From Clostridium sp. DL-VIII (lineage in GTDB: Bacteria; Bacillota; Clostridia; Clostridiales; Clostridiaceae), in the NCBI RefSeq assembly GCF_000230835.1, contig NZ_CM001240.1, forward strand, positions 653,001 through 717,000: a stretch of 64,000 nucleotides of DNA. The letters run 5' to 3'. The notes beneath the pieces are model-generated. The model was not told the origin of the DNA and did not search any database. It saw only the letters and a program-made list of their open reading frames with translations. A program made the translations under genes and the position numbers. Within the stretch, counting starts at the first letter, position 1. Every line of letters begins with the position of its first letter. Positions 48,569 to 61,938 of this stretch are shown piece after piece.

Positions 48569-48913
48569 ATGAAAACAGAAAGTATATATCCAGACTGTCC
48601 TAATCATCCATGCCCTGTAGAAACAACACTAAATATAATTAATGGTAAGTGGAAGGGCATTATTTTATATCGTTTATTGGGTGGCAAGAAACGATTTAAT
48701 GAGCTAAAAAGATTAATTCCAAGTGTAACTCATAGAACATTAACACTACAGCTGCGTGAATTGGAACGAGATAGAATTCTAAAACGTACAGTATATGCTG
48801 AAGTACCACCGCGAGTTGAATATGAATTAACTGATCTTGGATTATCAATGTCTCCAATAATTAAAGCCATGTATGATTGGGGATTAAATTATCAATCCGA
48901 ATTAAATTTATAG
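48569..48913 (+). CDS. HxlR-family transcriptional regulator
   Basis: 114 residues from the ATG at 48569 (AAGGAG 10 nt upstream). CPVETTLNIINGKWKGIILYRLLGG is the HxlR signature with the conserved Cys that senses quinones or oxidants in YodB/CatR/QorR; recognition helix TLTLQLRELERDRILKRT and YELTDLGLSM wing. Two extra Cys precede it (DCPNHPC). Divergent partner of the nitroreductase. Confidence 0.9.
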   Translation: MKTESIYPDCPNHPCPVETTLNIINGKWKGIILYRLLGGKKRFNELKRLIPSVTHRTLTLQLRELERDRILKRTVYAEVPPRVEYELTDLGLSMSPIIKAMYDWGLNYQSELNL

Positions 48914-49007
48914 AAAGAATAATCTTTTTAAAAATCAATTGTTTTAATATAACGATAGTTTAGGATATAATAAAGTAAAAAATGCAATTTAAATTTAAAA
49001 AAATGTA

Positions 49008-49055
49008 TTGACAGAAGAATTTAATAATCTTATAATTAATTCGTACCCGAACGAA
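49008..49055 (+). promoter_or_regulatory. marR promoter with operator site 1
   Basis: Consensus TTGACA (49008-49013), 17 bp, TATAAT (49031-49036). The operator TTCGTACCCGAACGAA (49040-49055) lies at the transcription start and reaches the GAGG ribosome binding site. Confidence 0.8.
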
Positions 49056-49068
49056 CGAGGTGACTAAA

Positions 49069-49503
49069 ATGGAAAAGAAATGTATCATAGCAAAATTAAA
49101 TATGATTAGTGACGCATCTAATAAATTTTTGACAAGAAAAATAAAAGAGGAGCAGTTATCTATATTACAAAATCATGCTATGCTATTTAATATCTTACCA
49201 GAAGATGGCTCAAAGCTTCTTTTTAATGAAATAGCTAGCACATGGAAAATATCAAAATCTTCTTTATCTGATATAATAAACAAATATGAAAATCAAGGAT
49301 TAATAAAAAAGTGTGTTTGTGATTCAGATAAAAGAAGCGTATATATCAGCTTAGCTTCTAAAGGTATATATGTAAAGCAAAAGCTTCAAGGTGTGGAACA
49401 GGAGTTCCTGAATTTATTATTAGAAGATTTTGATCAGGAGCAAAGGACAACTTTTGAGGATGATATAGATAAAGCTCTTAAAAATATAATAAAAATGCTT
49501 TAA
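49069..49503 (+). CDS. MarR-family transcriptional regulator
   Basis: 144 residues from the ATG at 49069, with GAGG 8 nt upstream (a GTG at 49060 is part of that site). LLFNEIASTWKISKSSLSDIINKYENQGLIKKCVCDSDKRSVYISLASKG is the MarR winged helix including the D-DKR wing. Cys5 and Cys in KKCVCDSD could sense oxidation. It should bind the TTCGTAC-type sites at its own promoter and those of the next two genes. Confidence 0.85.
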   Translation: MEKKCIIAKLNMISDASNKFLTRKIKEEQLSILQNHAMLFNILPEDGSKLLFNEIASTWKISKSSLSDIINKYENQGLIKKCVCDSDKRSVYISLASKGIYVKQKLQGVEQEFLNLLLEDFDQEQRTTFEDDIDKALKNIIKML

Positions 49504-49516
49504 AAGCATTTTTTTT
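49491..49516 (+). terminator. terminator overlapping the marR stop codon
   Basis: AAAATGCTT and AAGCATTTT with a 3-nt loop, then TTTTTT. The stem includes the stop codon (49501-49503). Confidence 0.8.
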
Positions 49517-49521
49517 AAATA

Positions 49522-49543
49522 TATAATTCGTACGCGTACGGAA
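49522..49543 (+). promoter_or_regulatory. nfu promoter -10 with operator site 2
   Basis: TATAAT (49522-49527) runs into TTCGTACGCGTACGGAA (49527-49543), whose core CGTACGCGTACG is a perfect 12-bp palindrome. The -35 would overlap the marR terminator. Confidence 0.7.
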
Positions 49544-49569
49544 AAATTACAGAAAGAAGGATTTTAGAT

Positions 49570-49791
49570 ATGAAAGAATTAGTAATAAAGTCATTAGAGA
49601 AGATTAGACCAATGCTACAAAGAGATGGTGGGGATGTTGAACTAGTTGACGTAAGCAGTAATGGAATAGTAAGTGTAAAAATGCAAGGAGCTTGTGGAAA
49701 TTGTCCAGGAGCAATGATGACAATAAAGGGTATTATAGAGCAAAGATTAAAGGAAGAAGTGCCAGGAGTTACAGAAGTAATAGGTGTTTAG
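49570..49791 (+). CDS. nfu: NifU C-terminal domain (Nfu) iron-sulfur carrier
   Basis: 73 residues. IRPMLQRDGGDVELVDV and ACGNCPGAMMTIKGIIEQRLK show the Nfu fold with the CxxC pair that binds a bridging [4Fe-4S] cluster for transfer to apoproteins. It is a stand-alone Nfu, not fused to IscU-type domains. A predicted MarR site at its promoter suggests stress control. Confidence 0.92.
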   Translation: MKELVIKSLEKIRPMLQRDGGDVELVDVSSNGIVSVKMQGACGNCPGAMMTIKGIIEQRLKEEVPGVTEVIGV

Positions 49792-49827
49792 TAATAAAAA
49801 ACTTTAATTAAATCTCACAATGGTAAA

Positions 49828-49852
49828 GAGGACATTAAGTCCTCAGATTTTT
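49828..49852 (+). terminator. intrinsic terminator of nfu
   Basis: GAGGAC-ATTAA-GTCCTC (49828-49844), then AGATTTTTCC. Confidence 0.8.
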
Positions 49853-49870
49853 CCAGAACATATATTAAGA

Positions 49871-49887
49871 TTCGTTTCGGGTACAAA
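49871..49887 (+). promoter_or_regulatory. MarR-type operator site 3 upstream of the chemoreceptor gene
   Basis: TTCGTTTCGGGTACAAA; its reverse complement TTTGTACCCGAAACGAA matches site 1 (TTCGTACCCGAACGAA) with one substitution and one added base. It lies 63 bp before the chemoreceptor start. Confidence 0.6.
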
Positions 49888-49949
49888 TAATATAGAAATT
49901 ATGATTTACATATTCAAATAAAATACTTGAGTTTTGAAGGAGGGATAAT

Positions 49950-51587
49950 ATGTTTAACTCTATAAGAAAAAGACTGGTTTTTAATTTCGTTTTAATTGCA
50001 GCAATAATAATTTTAATTTGTACATCTTTTTTTACATATCAAATGATAAATGGAATACAAAATCAGATGAAAGCCGACGGAATTACTTTGGTTAACAATA
50101 TAAGAGCAAACATTGAGAAAGTAGGAATAAAAAACATAGATAAAATACAGGATATAATAGATGCTACATATGAATATGCAGATGGTGGATTGTGGTATAT
50201 AGGTATAACAGGAAAAGATAAAACGCTTATTGCAGGTACATCAAAGGATTCCATTGGCGAAAAAATAGATTCATCAGGAGCTAGCAGTGTATTTGAAGGT
50301 AATACAGATTCATATATAGATGAATGGCAGGGAAAGCCTGCGTATAATGTAAGTGTTCCAATTAAGGATGGAAATAGTGTAGTATATAGTTTATCGATAG
50401 GAATTTCTGTGGATAATATGCAAAAAGTTATTAGAACAACTATTATAAAAAGTATAATTTGCGCTATAGCAGCCTTAATATTATCTGCTATTATGGGAAT
50501 ATTTATAGGAAGGCGAATTGCTAAGCCTATAGAAATCATTAAGGAAGCAATTGAGAGAGCAGGCGACGGAGACTTTACAGTAGAATATGAAATTACAGGG
50601 AAAGATGAAATAGGAAAGCTTGCAGCTGCAAGTGCTAAAACAAGAAAGAGCATGAGAGAACTTGTTAGAAAAACTAAAGTGATCTCAGAGAGTTTAAGTA
50701 ATTTATCTAAAAACATTGAAAGTGGTGGTAGTACAGTAGCATTATCAAGTGAAGAAATCGCAGCTTCAGCAGTTAATGTATCGCAAGAAGGAATACAACA
50801 AGCAGAAGATTTAGAAGAAGCTGTTAGATTACTAGAAAGTTTTTCAATAGACTTGGATAATGTGGATAATAACTTAACTTTATTAGCTGATGGCGGAAGA
50901 ACTATAAAAGAAGATACAAATAAAGGAGCAGAAGCTATAAATAAGTTAGCGGATAGTATTGATGATATGTTAAATTCATTTTTAGCATCAAAGGTTAAAA
51001 TTGAAAATTTAGATAAAACTATATCGCAAATTAATTCAATAGTAGATGTGATAAATGGAGTAGCTAAACAGACTAACCTTTTAGCATTAAATGCATCTAT
51101 TGAAGCAGCAAGGGCTGGCGAAGCAGGAAAAGGATTTTCGGTGGTAGCAGAAGAAATAAGAAAGTTAGCAGAAGAAGTTTTAAATTCATCAAAAAGCATA
51201 ACTAAGTTAATAAATACAGTAATGAAGGAAACTCATGAAGTTTCTAGTACGACAGAACTTGTAACTCAAATAGTAGAAGATAGCAGAGCGAATATTAACA
51301 ATGTGACAACTTCTTTTAAAGGAGTTATCAGTAAAGTAAATAACATTCCTAGTGACATTAATAAAGTACATATGGTACTTAAGGAAACCATGAATGGCAG
51401 AGATAAGATCTTAGGTACAGTTGAAAATATAGCTTCAAAATCACAAGAAATTTCATCACTTTCAGAAGAAGTAACTGCATCTACAGAGGAGCAGGCAGCG
51501 ATAACAAATGAATTGTCTGTAACAGCAAAAAAACTAGTAAATATCTCAAAGGTATTAGAAAAGAATGTTTCTGATTTTAAAATATAA
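49950..51587 (+). CDS. methyl-accepting chemotaxis protein
   Basis: 545 residues. First membrane segment about 10-30, a periplasm-like extracellular single-Cache sensor domain about 33-160 ([41 protein letters not shown]), second membrane segment about 165-187, HAMP linker ([23 protein letters not shown]), then the coiled-coil signalling domain with the hairpin [40 protein letters not shown]. It senses small ligands outside and controls CheA. AAGGAGGG precedes the ATG. Preceded by a MarR-type operator, unusual for an MCP. Confidence 0.92.
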   Translation: MFNSIRKRLVFNFVLIAAIIILICTSFFTYQMINGIQNQMKADGITLVNNIRANIEKVGIKNIDKIQDIIDATYEYADGGLWYIGITGKDKTLIAGTSKDSIGEKIDSSGASSVFEGNTDSYIDEWQGKPAYNVSVPIKDGNSVVYSLSIGISVDNMQKVIRTTIIKSIICAIAALILSAIMGIFIGRRIAKPIEIIKEAIERAGDGDFTVEYEITGKDEIGKLAAASAKTRKSMRELVRKTKVISESLSNLSKNIESGGSTVALSSEEIAASAVNVSQEGIQQAEDLEEAVRLLESFSIDLDNVDNNLTLLADGGRTIKEDTNKGAEAINKLADSIDDMLNSFLASKVKIENLDKTISQINSIVDVINGVAKQTNLLALNASIEAARAGEAGKGFSVVAEEIRKLAEEVLNSSKSITKLINTVMKETHEVSSTTELVTQIVEDSRANINNVTTSFKGVISKVNNIPSDINKVHMVLKETMNGRDKILGTVENIASKSQEISSLSEEVTASTEEQAAITNELSVTAKKLVNISKVLEKNVSDFKI

Positions 51588-51670
51588 TCTTAAAGATATA
51601 GATAATAGCAGATTTTAAATTAATAATAGTGGTGGTGCATTTTATGAAATCATTAATATTAATAAAGGAT

Positions 51671-51702
51671 TAACACTTGATATAAATATGTCAGGTGTTT
51701 TT
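51671..51702 (+). terminator. intrinsic terminator of the chemoreceptor gene
   Basis: AACACTTGATATA against TATGTCAGGTGTT with G-U pairs, then TTTTTAG. Confidence 0.75.
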
Positions 51703-51765
51703 TAGTGTTTGAGAGCATAAAAAATAATATTTTAGTCCTTGTGATGATTTAAATATTAATACATA

Positions 51766-51774
51766 TGGTATAAT
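51766..51774 (+). promoter_or_regulatory. extended -10 promoter of pcrA-ligA
   Basis: TGG-TATAAT, 32 bp before the start codon and after the terminator at 51671. Confidence 0.55.
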
Positions 51775-51805
51775 ATTTAAGGATTGTGAAAGGAGGAATA
51801 AGTAA

Positions 51806-56097
<4,292 letters not shown>

Positions 56098-56100
56098 AGT

Positions 56101-56373
56101 ATGAAAAAATTAATAAATTTGCTTGGATTTGCAGCAGCGTTTATAACAAGCATCTTAATAATTTGTACCTTTATGACAACATATCAATTTTACTATGTTG
56201 GATTAATTTTTAATTCATACTTACCCGTACAAATAGGTGTTTGCATTACAATGATAATATTAGCAATTAGATTTCTTGTTATTGAGACAGGGAAAAAAAG
56301 AATAGTGTATTTCATATTTAGTTTAGGAATATCAATTTCATTGATTTTTTTTATGATAAATCAAATTAGATAG
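56101..56373 (+). CDS. small three-segment membrane protein
   Basis: 90 residues, with three hydrophobic stretches: about 6-25 (LLGFAAAFITSILIICTF), 40-62 (LPVQIGVCITMIILAIRFLV) and 68-86 (RIVYFIFSLGISISLIFFM). No recognised family. GGGGTAAAG lies at the ligA end, and the ATG starts 3 nt after the ligA stop, so it is the third gene of the pcrA-ligA operon. Function unknown. Confidence 0.7.
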   Translation: MKKLINLLGFAAAFITSILIICTFMTTYQFYYVGLIFNSYLPVQIGVCITMIILAIRFLVIETGKKRIVYFIFSLGISISLIFFMINQIR

Positions 56374-56429
56374 TTAATATGAAGTGAGAAATAGATTGCT
56401 AGCAGGTAAATATTCATTATTAAATCTAA

Positions 56430-56526
56430 ATATATATGTCGCAATTTATTTTCTACATTTGACATCTGGATATTTACTTAGCAGATAGGCATTCTAAATG
56501 TAATTTTATTATTGCAACATATATAT
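56430..56526 (-). repeat. 97-bp terminal-inverted-repeat element, copy B
   Basis: In the opposite orientation to copy A at 32142. Read on the minus strand its ends are TTATATATGTTGCAAT and ATTGCGACATATATAT; the T-G change keeps the pairing as G-U. It lies 57 bp after the small membrane gene and before the terminator at 56558. Confidence 0.75.
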
Positions 56527-56557
56527 AATAGATAATTTATAAAATCTTTAAATTAAT

Positions 56558-56604
56558 AAGACTGACCTAAAATAATCTAAGATTATTTTAGGTCAGTCTT
56601 TTTG
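56558..56604 (+). terminator. strong intrinsic terminator of the pcrA-ligA operon
   Basis: AAGACTGACCTAAAATAAT pairs with ATTATTTTAGGTCAGTCTT (19 bp) around a CTAAG loop, then TTTTTG. Confidence 0.92.
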
Positions 56605-56664
56605 ATTAGAAGAAATATTTTGTGGTAATAATATGAAATATAAATAAAGGTAAAGGGTGTAATT

Positions 56665-58164
56665 ATGAAAAAATATTTTTTCAGTATGATCATGCTGACT
56701 TTAGTTATTTTATTTTGTTTAGGATTTATAGATAAAGAGAGCAGCAATGTATCTAATAATAATTCAGAAGAAACTATAAGTTATGGTATAGATCAAATTC
56801 CTGAAGACTTAGAAAAAGTAACTAAACTATCTAAGCGTGATGAGGATATTATATGTGCAGTAAGTAAAGGATTAGTTTCAAAAGGAGAAAATAATGAAAT
56901 AAAACCTTCTTTAGCAAGCGAAATTATAAAAGATAAAGACGGAATTCAATATGAGTTTAAAATTAGAGATGATATTTTTTGGAGTGACGGAAGCCAGATA
57001 ACACCGAATGATGTGGTCACATTTTTTAAGGAATTATTAAAAGAAGAAGATGAAGAAAATATACAAGCATTACTTAATGTGTATGGAGCCAAGGAATTTA
57101 AAGATGGGAAGATTACATTTGATACTGGTGTTGCAATAAGAGAAAGTGGAAATTCTGTTATAATCAGATTAAATAAGAAAGATGATGAGTTTTTAAATGA
57201 ATTAACTAAACCACAATACAGATTACGAAAGTATCTCGTAATGTGGCGGAATATAAAAAATAACTATGATAAATTAGTTTATTCAGGAGAGTACAGCATT
57301 GATTCTATAAGCGATGATAAACTAGAACTAACAAAGAACAATAAAAGTGATGAAGCTAGCAGTATATCAAATATTAGTATAGTAAGTGATGCAAACGTGG
57401 AAGCATCTATGGCATCATATGAGGTAAAACAAAGAGATATAGTAATAAATCCTCCAGAAAGTGAAATTAATAAATTAGCTGAGCAGAAAAAAATAATAAC
57501 GGTCCCAGAAAATCAGGCAGCATATTTAGTTATTAATGATAAAGACGATTCTACACCACTTCAAGGAAGGAGAGAAATCTATAATAATGTGTGTAAGGCT
57601 CTTGAGGAGTATGAAAATTCTAATAGTAACGAGTTTGAGCTTGCAGAAGGGAGTTATTTTAGGGAAGATAAGCAGGATTTGACTAAATTGCAGGCAAGAA
57701 AGGTTGTCAGTAATAAAGAAGGTGAATGGAATGCCCCTCAGGTTTTAACAATATTATGTCAAGATACTAATGAAAATAGAAACTTATGTAGAATAATCCA
57801 GGAGTGGTTTAAAAATAATACAAATATAACTATAAAATATAGTGCGGTAAAAGAAGAATTTGAAGATGAAGAATTGAAAAAAAGATATGATATGATTTTA
57901 ATTAATGAAGAAGCTAATTCACTTAACAAGTTAAATTTTTATTCGAATCTAAAAGCGTATTTAACGGGAGGACAGAGTGAACTTTTAGAAAAATGTACAG
58001 CAAGTAAATCAGGAAGCGACTATTCAAACTTGGAAGAAAGTCTATTTCAAAATTATGATATACTTCCCTTAGTGTTTTATAATGAAAATATAGCTATTTC
58101 AGATAAGATATCAAAATTAAAGTTAGATGGAAATGGAAATATAGATTTTGAGACAATTGACTGA
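56665..58164 (+). CDS. peptide-binding-protein-like (SBP_bac_5) membrane-anchored protein
   Basis: 499 residues. EIIKDKDGIQYEFKIRDDIFWSDGSQITPNDVVTFFKELL is the start of an SBP_bac_5 domain, weakly kept. The N-terminus MKKYFFSMIMLTLVILFCLGF is hydrophobic but the lipobox is poor (ILFC, not L-A/S/G-G/A-C), so it may be an uncleaved anchor. Many substrate-loop segments present in the DppA at 10839 are missing, and no permease or ATPase gene follows. It is either a receptor that has lost transport, or a decayed family member. Confidence 0.75.
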   Translation: MKKYFFSMIMLTLVILFCLGFIDKESSNVSNNNSEETISYGIDQIPEDLEKVTKLSKRDEDIICAVSKGLVSKGENNEIKPSLASEIIKDKDGIQYEFKIRDDIFWSDGSQITPNDVVTFFKELLKEEDEENIQALLNVYGAKEFKDGKITFDTGVAIRESGNSVIIRLNKKDDEFLNELTKPQYRLRKYLVMWRNIKNNYDKLVYSGEYSIDSISDDKLELTKNNKSDEASSISNISIVSDANVEASMASYEVKQRDIVINPPESEINKLAEQKKIITVPENQAAYLVINDKDDSTPLQGRREIYNNVCKALEEYENSNSNEFELAEGSYFREDKQDLTKLQARKVVSNKEGEWNAPQVLTILCQDTNENRNLCRIIQEWFKNNTNITIKYSAVKEEFEDEELKKRYDMILINEEANSLNKLNFYSNLKAYLTGGQSELLEKCTASKSGSDYSNLEESLFQNYDILPLVFYNENIAISDKISKLKLDGNGNIDFETID

Positions 58165-58179
58165 TTGAAGTTATATTAA

Positions 58180-58219
58180 ACGCATATTCAAAGATAAATT
58201 ATATTCTCTGAATATGCGT
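58180..58219. terminator. terminator between convergent genes
   Basis: ACGCATATTCA (58180-58190) and TGAATATGCGT (58209-58219), symmetrical with modest T content on each side. It probably serves both genes. Confidence 0.6.
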
Positions 58220-58252
58220 ACTAAATTTACATATTTTGATTTCATCTTAAAA

Positions 58253-59995
58253 TTAACGTTTCTTTTTCTTAGGATGATGAGTTTTATTTTTCTTATTCTT
58301 TTTACTAGTTGGAGGAGGAGAAAATTTAACATTTTTAATATTATCTTTGCTTAACATAGGAATATTATCAATTTTTTTTGAAGATAACAGGTTTTTAGGT
58401 TTAGATTCGTCTGAATTAATGCATTCTTTAGCAAATTGAGCATTAATAGTTGAATAGTATATATTATCATCATCTAAGTATGATTTTTTATTTATATTAT
58501 CAGAAACTGAATTTTTAACCAGAGAATAATTATGACAGGTGCTTTGGGGCTTGTTAATATTTAAAGATTCGGTTGTCTTTTCTGAGTCTATAGGTAAATT
58601 AAATTCCATGAAATCTTCCACCATGTCTTTAAATAAATAAATAATCAAAAAGAAGATAAACATATTCCTATTACTATCAAGAGAAGTTTTTTTTGAACTT
58701 AAAGAATCCTTTCTTTTTGAATAATCTAAACTTTTTACAAATATAGATGCTAAACCTGCACTTTTTGGAGTTGGTAATACAGGCATTCTAAAATATGTTT
58801 CATCAAGCATATCAGCAGAATGCAAGCTGAGTCTTCTATATCTTTCCACTTCATCTAAAGTCGGCGCTTCAGGCCAGCTTGTCAAAAGGCCGCCATTTAC
58901 AAAAAATTTTCTATATATTCCTGAAATTATTGGTCTTAATTCAGTAGATTTATCTTCTTGAAGAGAATACATAATTAGACAAAGAAGATAAAAAGCAACT
59001 TCGAGACATGAGTATTTAGAGTCTTTTTTATCAGAAAGTTTAACAAATATATTTTTATCCATATCATATAGGTTAATTAATTTATCAACTATTTCCTTAG
59101 CAGCATCTTTAAAGGAAATCATTTCTGTATGTTTATAAGCTTCCATTAGACATATAGCAAACAACGCACAATTATCTATTGAATCTGAATAATAATCTTT
59201 GTCTTGAAACTTACTTATTAAAAAGTCACCTAAGTCTAAAATAAGTTTTCTTGCATCATCATCAGAAGAATATTTATAAAATATATTTAGTGCAAGAAAA
59301 ATTTCCACACCTTCATTGAAAGATAAATCATATAATACAGTTTTATAATCTTTAAACATATCCAAGATTTCGTGGGAAAATTTAGAGTATTCTTCACTGT
59401 CATTGTCGGATTTATTATAATTGGAGTATAATAGGTAACTATCCATCATAAAAGCTTGGTCTGCAAATTTAAATTTATCATCTTTATCGACTAAAGAAAA
59501 ACCCTTTGAATTACCATCAGACATATTTTTTTTACTAACAAATAATCCCTCATTGTTTCGCAAATTTTCAGAGTAGAATTGTAATTGCTCCTTTGCTAGG
59601 TATCTGAATGGTTTTTCGAGTGAGGAAATATTTCTTTTGCCATCATTAAAATGGGAATAATATTCACTTAATTCAAGTAAGGATAATGTCATAAAAGCAT
59701 TTGTAGAAGGATTTATTTCTTTTTTAAAGCTAGATTCATCAAAACCATGAGAGCTTTTACTGTGAATAAATACAGGGGAAGCTTTTCTATATATGCACAA
59801 TAGTGGAGAAAAATTATTTAATATGCTAATATCATCTATAGAAGATTTTTTTGAAGTTCTAAGTTGTGCCAAAAGACCACATTTAGAGTTCAATACTAAA
59901 GTTTTTATGGATTCTTTTGATAAGTGAAATAGCTGACCACTGATTTCTTGCTGGGAAAGACTATTCATCCTAAAAAATGGTCCTATATATCTCAA
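58253..59995 (-). CDS. conserved clostridial protein of unknown function
   Basis: About 580 residues. A TTG at 59995 with GAGAGGTG about 9 nt upstream is preferred; a GTG at 60007 is part of that site. The N-terminal 430 residues are all-helical with repeated aromatic and leucine positions (YLAKEQLQFYSENLRNNEGLF, AFMMDSYLLYSNY, ALFAICLMEAYKHTEM), suggesting an alpha/alpha barrel like glycoside hydrolases or thioredoxin-linked proteins, but no catalytic motif is visible. One hydrophobic stretch (NMFIFFLIIYLFKDMVEDFM) follows, then a polar tail ending in KKNKKNKTHHPKKKKR. Cytoplasmic; function unknown. Confidence 0.7.
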   Translation of the reverse strand: MRYIGPFFRMNSLSQQEISGQLFHLSKESIKTLVLNSKCGLLAQLRTSKKSSIDDISILNNFSPLLCIYRKASPVFIHSKSSHGFDESSFKKEINPSTNAFMTLSLLELSEYYSHFNDGKRNISSLEKPFRYLAKEQLQFYSENLRNNEGLFVSKKNMSDGNSKGFSLVDKDDKFKFADQAFMMDSYLLYSNYNKSDNDSEEYSKFSHEILDMFKDYKTVLYDLSFNEGVEIFLALNIFYKYSSDDDARKLILDLGDFLISKFQDKDYYSDSIDNCALFAICLMEAYKHTEMISFKDAAKEIVDKLINLYDMDKNIFVKLSDKKDSKYSCLEVAFYLLCLIMYSLQEDKSTELRPIISGIYRKFFVNGGLLTSWPEAPTLDEVERYRRLSLHSADMLDETYFRMPVLPTPKSAGLASIFVKSLDYSKRKDSLSSKKTSLDSNRNMFIFFLIIYLFKDMVEDFMEFNLPIDSEKTTESLNINKPQSTCHNYSLVKNSVSDNINKKSYLDDDNIYYSTINAQFAKECINSDESKPKNLLSSKKIDNIPMLSKDNIKNVKFSPPPTSKKNKKNKTHHPKKKKR

Positions 59996-60094
59996 TGTAT
60001 AAAACACCTCTCACAAAATTCTCATCTTATTCATTAATATGAAGTTAGTAAATAGAAGGTGCATAAAATAAAAATAAAAGGAGATTTTTTTATA

Positions 60095-61072
60095 ATGAAG
60101 GAAGGAAAATTAGATTTTGATGATCTAAGAAGTATCATATTAAATAATAAAACAGTTAAGAGAAATGAAGTAAAGGTTAGAAATGATGTCGGAGAAGACT
60201 GTACAATAATTGATTTTGGAGAACATGAAGGGATATTTTCTACAGATCCCATAACTGGAGCAAGCGAAAATGTAGGAAAATTAGCTGTACATATAAATTG
60301 CAATGATATTGCCTCATCAGGGGGAGAGCCTATAGGGATCTTAGTTACTATTTTAGCACCTACATCTGCAAGCTTAGAGGATATAAATAAAGTTATGAAT
60401 GAAATTGATGAGGAAGCAGCTAAGATTAATGTTGAAATCATAGGAGGACATACAGAAGTAACCAGCGCAGTTAATAAAATGGTTATATCGGTTACTGTCA
60501 TAGGAAAGAACTTAAAAGGTAAATCAGTCAAAACAGCAGGGGCAGAAATAAATGATGATGTAATAGTAACGAAAAGTATAGGAATCGAAGGGACTCATAT
60601 TTTAATAAATGAATATGAAAATAGAATAAAAAGAATTTTATCTGAAGAAGAAATAAAGTTTGGGAAGAATTTAATAAATGAAATCAGCGTTTTAGAAGAG
60701 GGAAAGATAGGCGGAGAATTTGGAGTGAATTCAATGCATGATATAACAGAAGGCGGTCTTCTTGGAGGGTTATTTGAGGTGGCTATGGCATCAAATAAAG
60801 GATTTAAAATATATAAAGATAGAATACCAGTGCTTGAAATAACAAAAAAAGTCTGCGAAGAATTTAAAATAGATCCCCTTAGACTCATATCATCTGGAAG
60901 CATGCTTATTACCACTAAAAGTGGAGAGAAGTTGGTTGAAAGACTCAATAAACAAGGTATAAGTGCCAGCATAATAGGGAAGATATGTGAGCGTGAGGGG
61001 ATTTTAGTTGATAATGAAGAAGAAATAAAAGTAGAGCCACCTAAAAGAGATGAACTATTTAATGTAGAATAA
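60095..61072 (+). CDS. HypE/PurM-family (AIR synthase-related) protein
   Basis: 325 residues from the ATG at 60095, with AAAGGAG 11 nt upstream. DVGEDCTIID, STDPITGA, HINCNDIASSGGEPIGILVTI, and GGHTEVTSAV form the ATP-binding core shared by HypE, PurM, SelD and ThiL; HDITEGGLLGGLFEVA and LISSGSMLITT follow. The C-terminal Pro-Arg-Ile-Cys motif of true HypE is missing (it ends PPKRDELFNVE) and no NiFe hydrogenase genes are near. Precise substrate unknown. Confidence 0.85.
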   Translation: MKEGKLDFDDLRSIILNNKTVKRNEVKVRNDVGEDCTIIDFGEHEGIFSTDPITGASENVGKLAVHINCNDIASSGGEPIGILVTILAPTSASLEDINKVMNEIDEEAAKINVEIIGGHTEVTSAVNKMVISVTVIGKNLKGKSVKTAGAEINDDVIVTKSIGIEGTHILINEYENRIKRILSEEEIKFGKNLINEISVLEEGKIGGEFGVNSMHDITEGGLLGGLFEVAMASNKGFKIYKDRIPVLEITKKVCEEFKIDPLRLISSGSMLITTKSGEKLVERLNKQGISASIIGKICEREGILVDNEEEIKVEPPKRDELFNVE

Positions 61073-61200
61073 TTGCTTAAAAATGATTATTTTGTAAAAT
61101 CTTTATGTATTTTTATTAATAAATGCAGTTGCTTAAGTTAAATTGTATTATAGTATAAGAAATAGAATTGATTTTATTTTGAAGAAATGAGGAGAAAGCG

Positions 61201-61812
61201 ATGAAAAGATTAATATTAGCTAGCAATAATAAAAAAAAGATAAAAGAAATGAAAGACATATTAAAAGAATTAGATATAGAAGTTAAATCTTTAGAAGATG
61301 AGAATATTGATATAGATGTGGTTGAAGACGGGAAGAGCTTTGAAGAAAATGCAAAAAAGAAAGCTAAAGAAATATATGAATACCTATTAAGAAGAGGAGA
61401 CGAAAACTTTATTGTATTGGCAGATGATTCAGGACTTTCAGTTGATTATTTAGGAGGAGAACCTGGCATATATTCGGCAAGATATGCAGGGGAACATGGG
61501 AATGATAAAAAGAATAATGAAAAGCTTTTGAATAATTTAAAAGGTATAAGTATGGAAAATAGGAGCGCTAAGTTTATATGCCAATTAGCAATGTTTACAG
61601 ATAAGGGGGAATATTTTAGTGTTCTTGGAGATGTGAAAGGATATATTATAGAAGAGTTACAAGGTGAAGGTGGATTTGGATATGATCCATTATTTTTCTA
61701 CGAGCCATTAAACAAAACTTTTGGAGAATTATCACCAGAAGAAAAAAATGAAATAAGCCATAGAGGATTAGCGCTAAAAAAATTAAAAAAGATATTATAT
61801 AAGTTAGTATAG
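61201..61812 (+). CDS. rdgB: XTP/dITP diphosphatase (RdgB/HAM1)
   Basis: 203 residues. LASNNKKKIKEMKDIL (nucleotide loop), FEENAKKKAKEIYEY, VLADDSGLSVDYLGGEPGIYSARYAG and GFGYDPLFFYEPLNKTFGELSPEEKNEISHRG are diagnostic. It removes non-canonical purine nucleotides. GGAG precedes the ATG. The phosphodiesterase gene follows 126 bp later, the usual rdgB-yfcE pairing. Confidence 0.95.
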   Translation: MKRLILASNNKKKIKEMKDILKELDIEVKSLEDENIDIDVVEDGKSFEENAKKKAKEIYEYLLRRGDENFIVLADDSGLSVDYLGGEPGIYSARYAGEHGNDKKNNEKLLNNLKGISMENRSAKFICQLAMFTDKGEYFSVLGDVKGYIIEELQGEGGFGYDPLFFYEPLNKTFGELSPEEKNEISHRGLALKKLKKILYKLV

Positions 61813-61938
61813 CTAATAAAAAAGAATTATATTGGTATATAACAAACAGTATTTATTAGAAAAGATAACGTGTCATCATATAACTTAATATTATTATTGC
61901 AGCAATATAATTAATAAAGGAGTTTAGGAGGAAATTTT

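Noticed and set aside
50063..51199. Long minus-strand frame (378 codons) opposite the chemoreceptor gene
   Set aside because: It is the antisense shadow of the coiled-coil MCP coding sequence, is Ser/Leu/Ile-rich with no domain and has no ribosome binding site.
60034..60531. Minus-strand frame opposite the HypE-like gene
   Set aside because: Antisense of a clear conserved domain, with low-complexity Ser/Thr/Phe content.
60095..61072. Naming this gene hypE
   Set aside because: The C-terminal Pro-Arg-Ile-Cys motif required to carry the carbamoyl/cyano group is absent and no NiFe hydrogenase genes are nearby.
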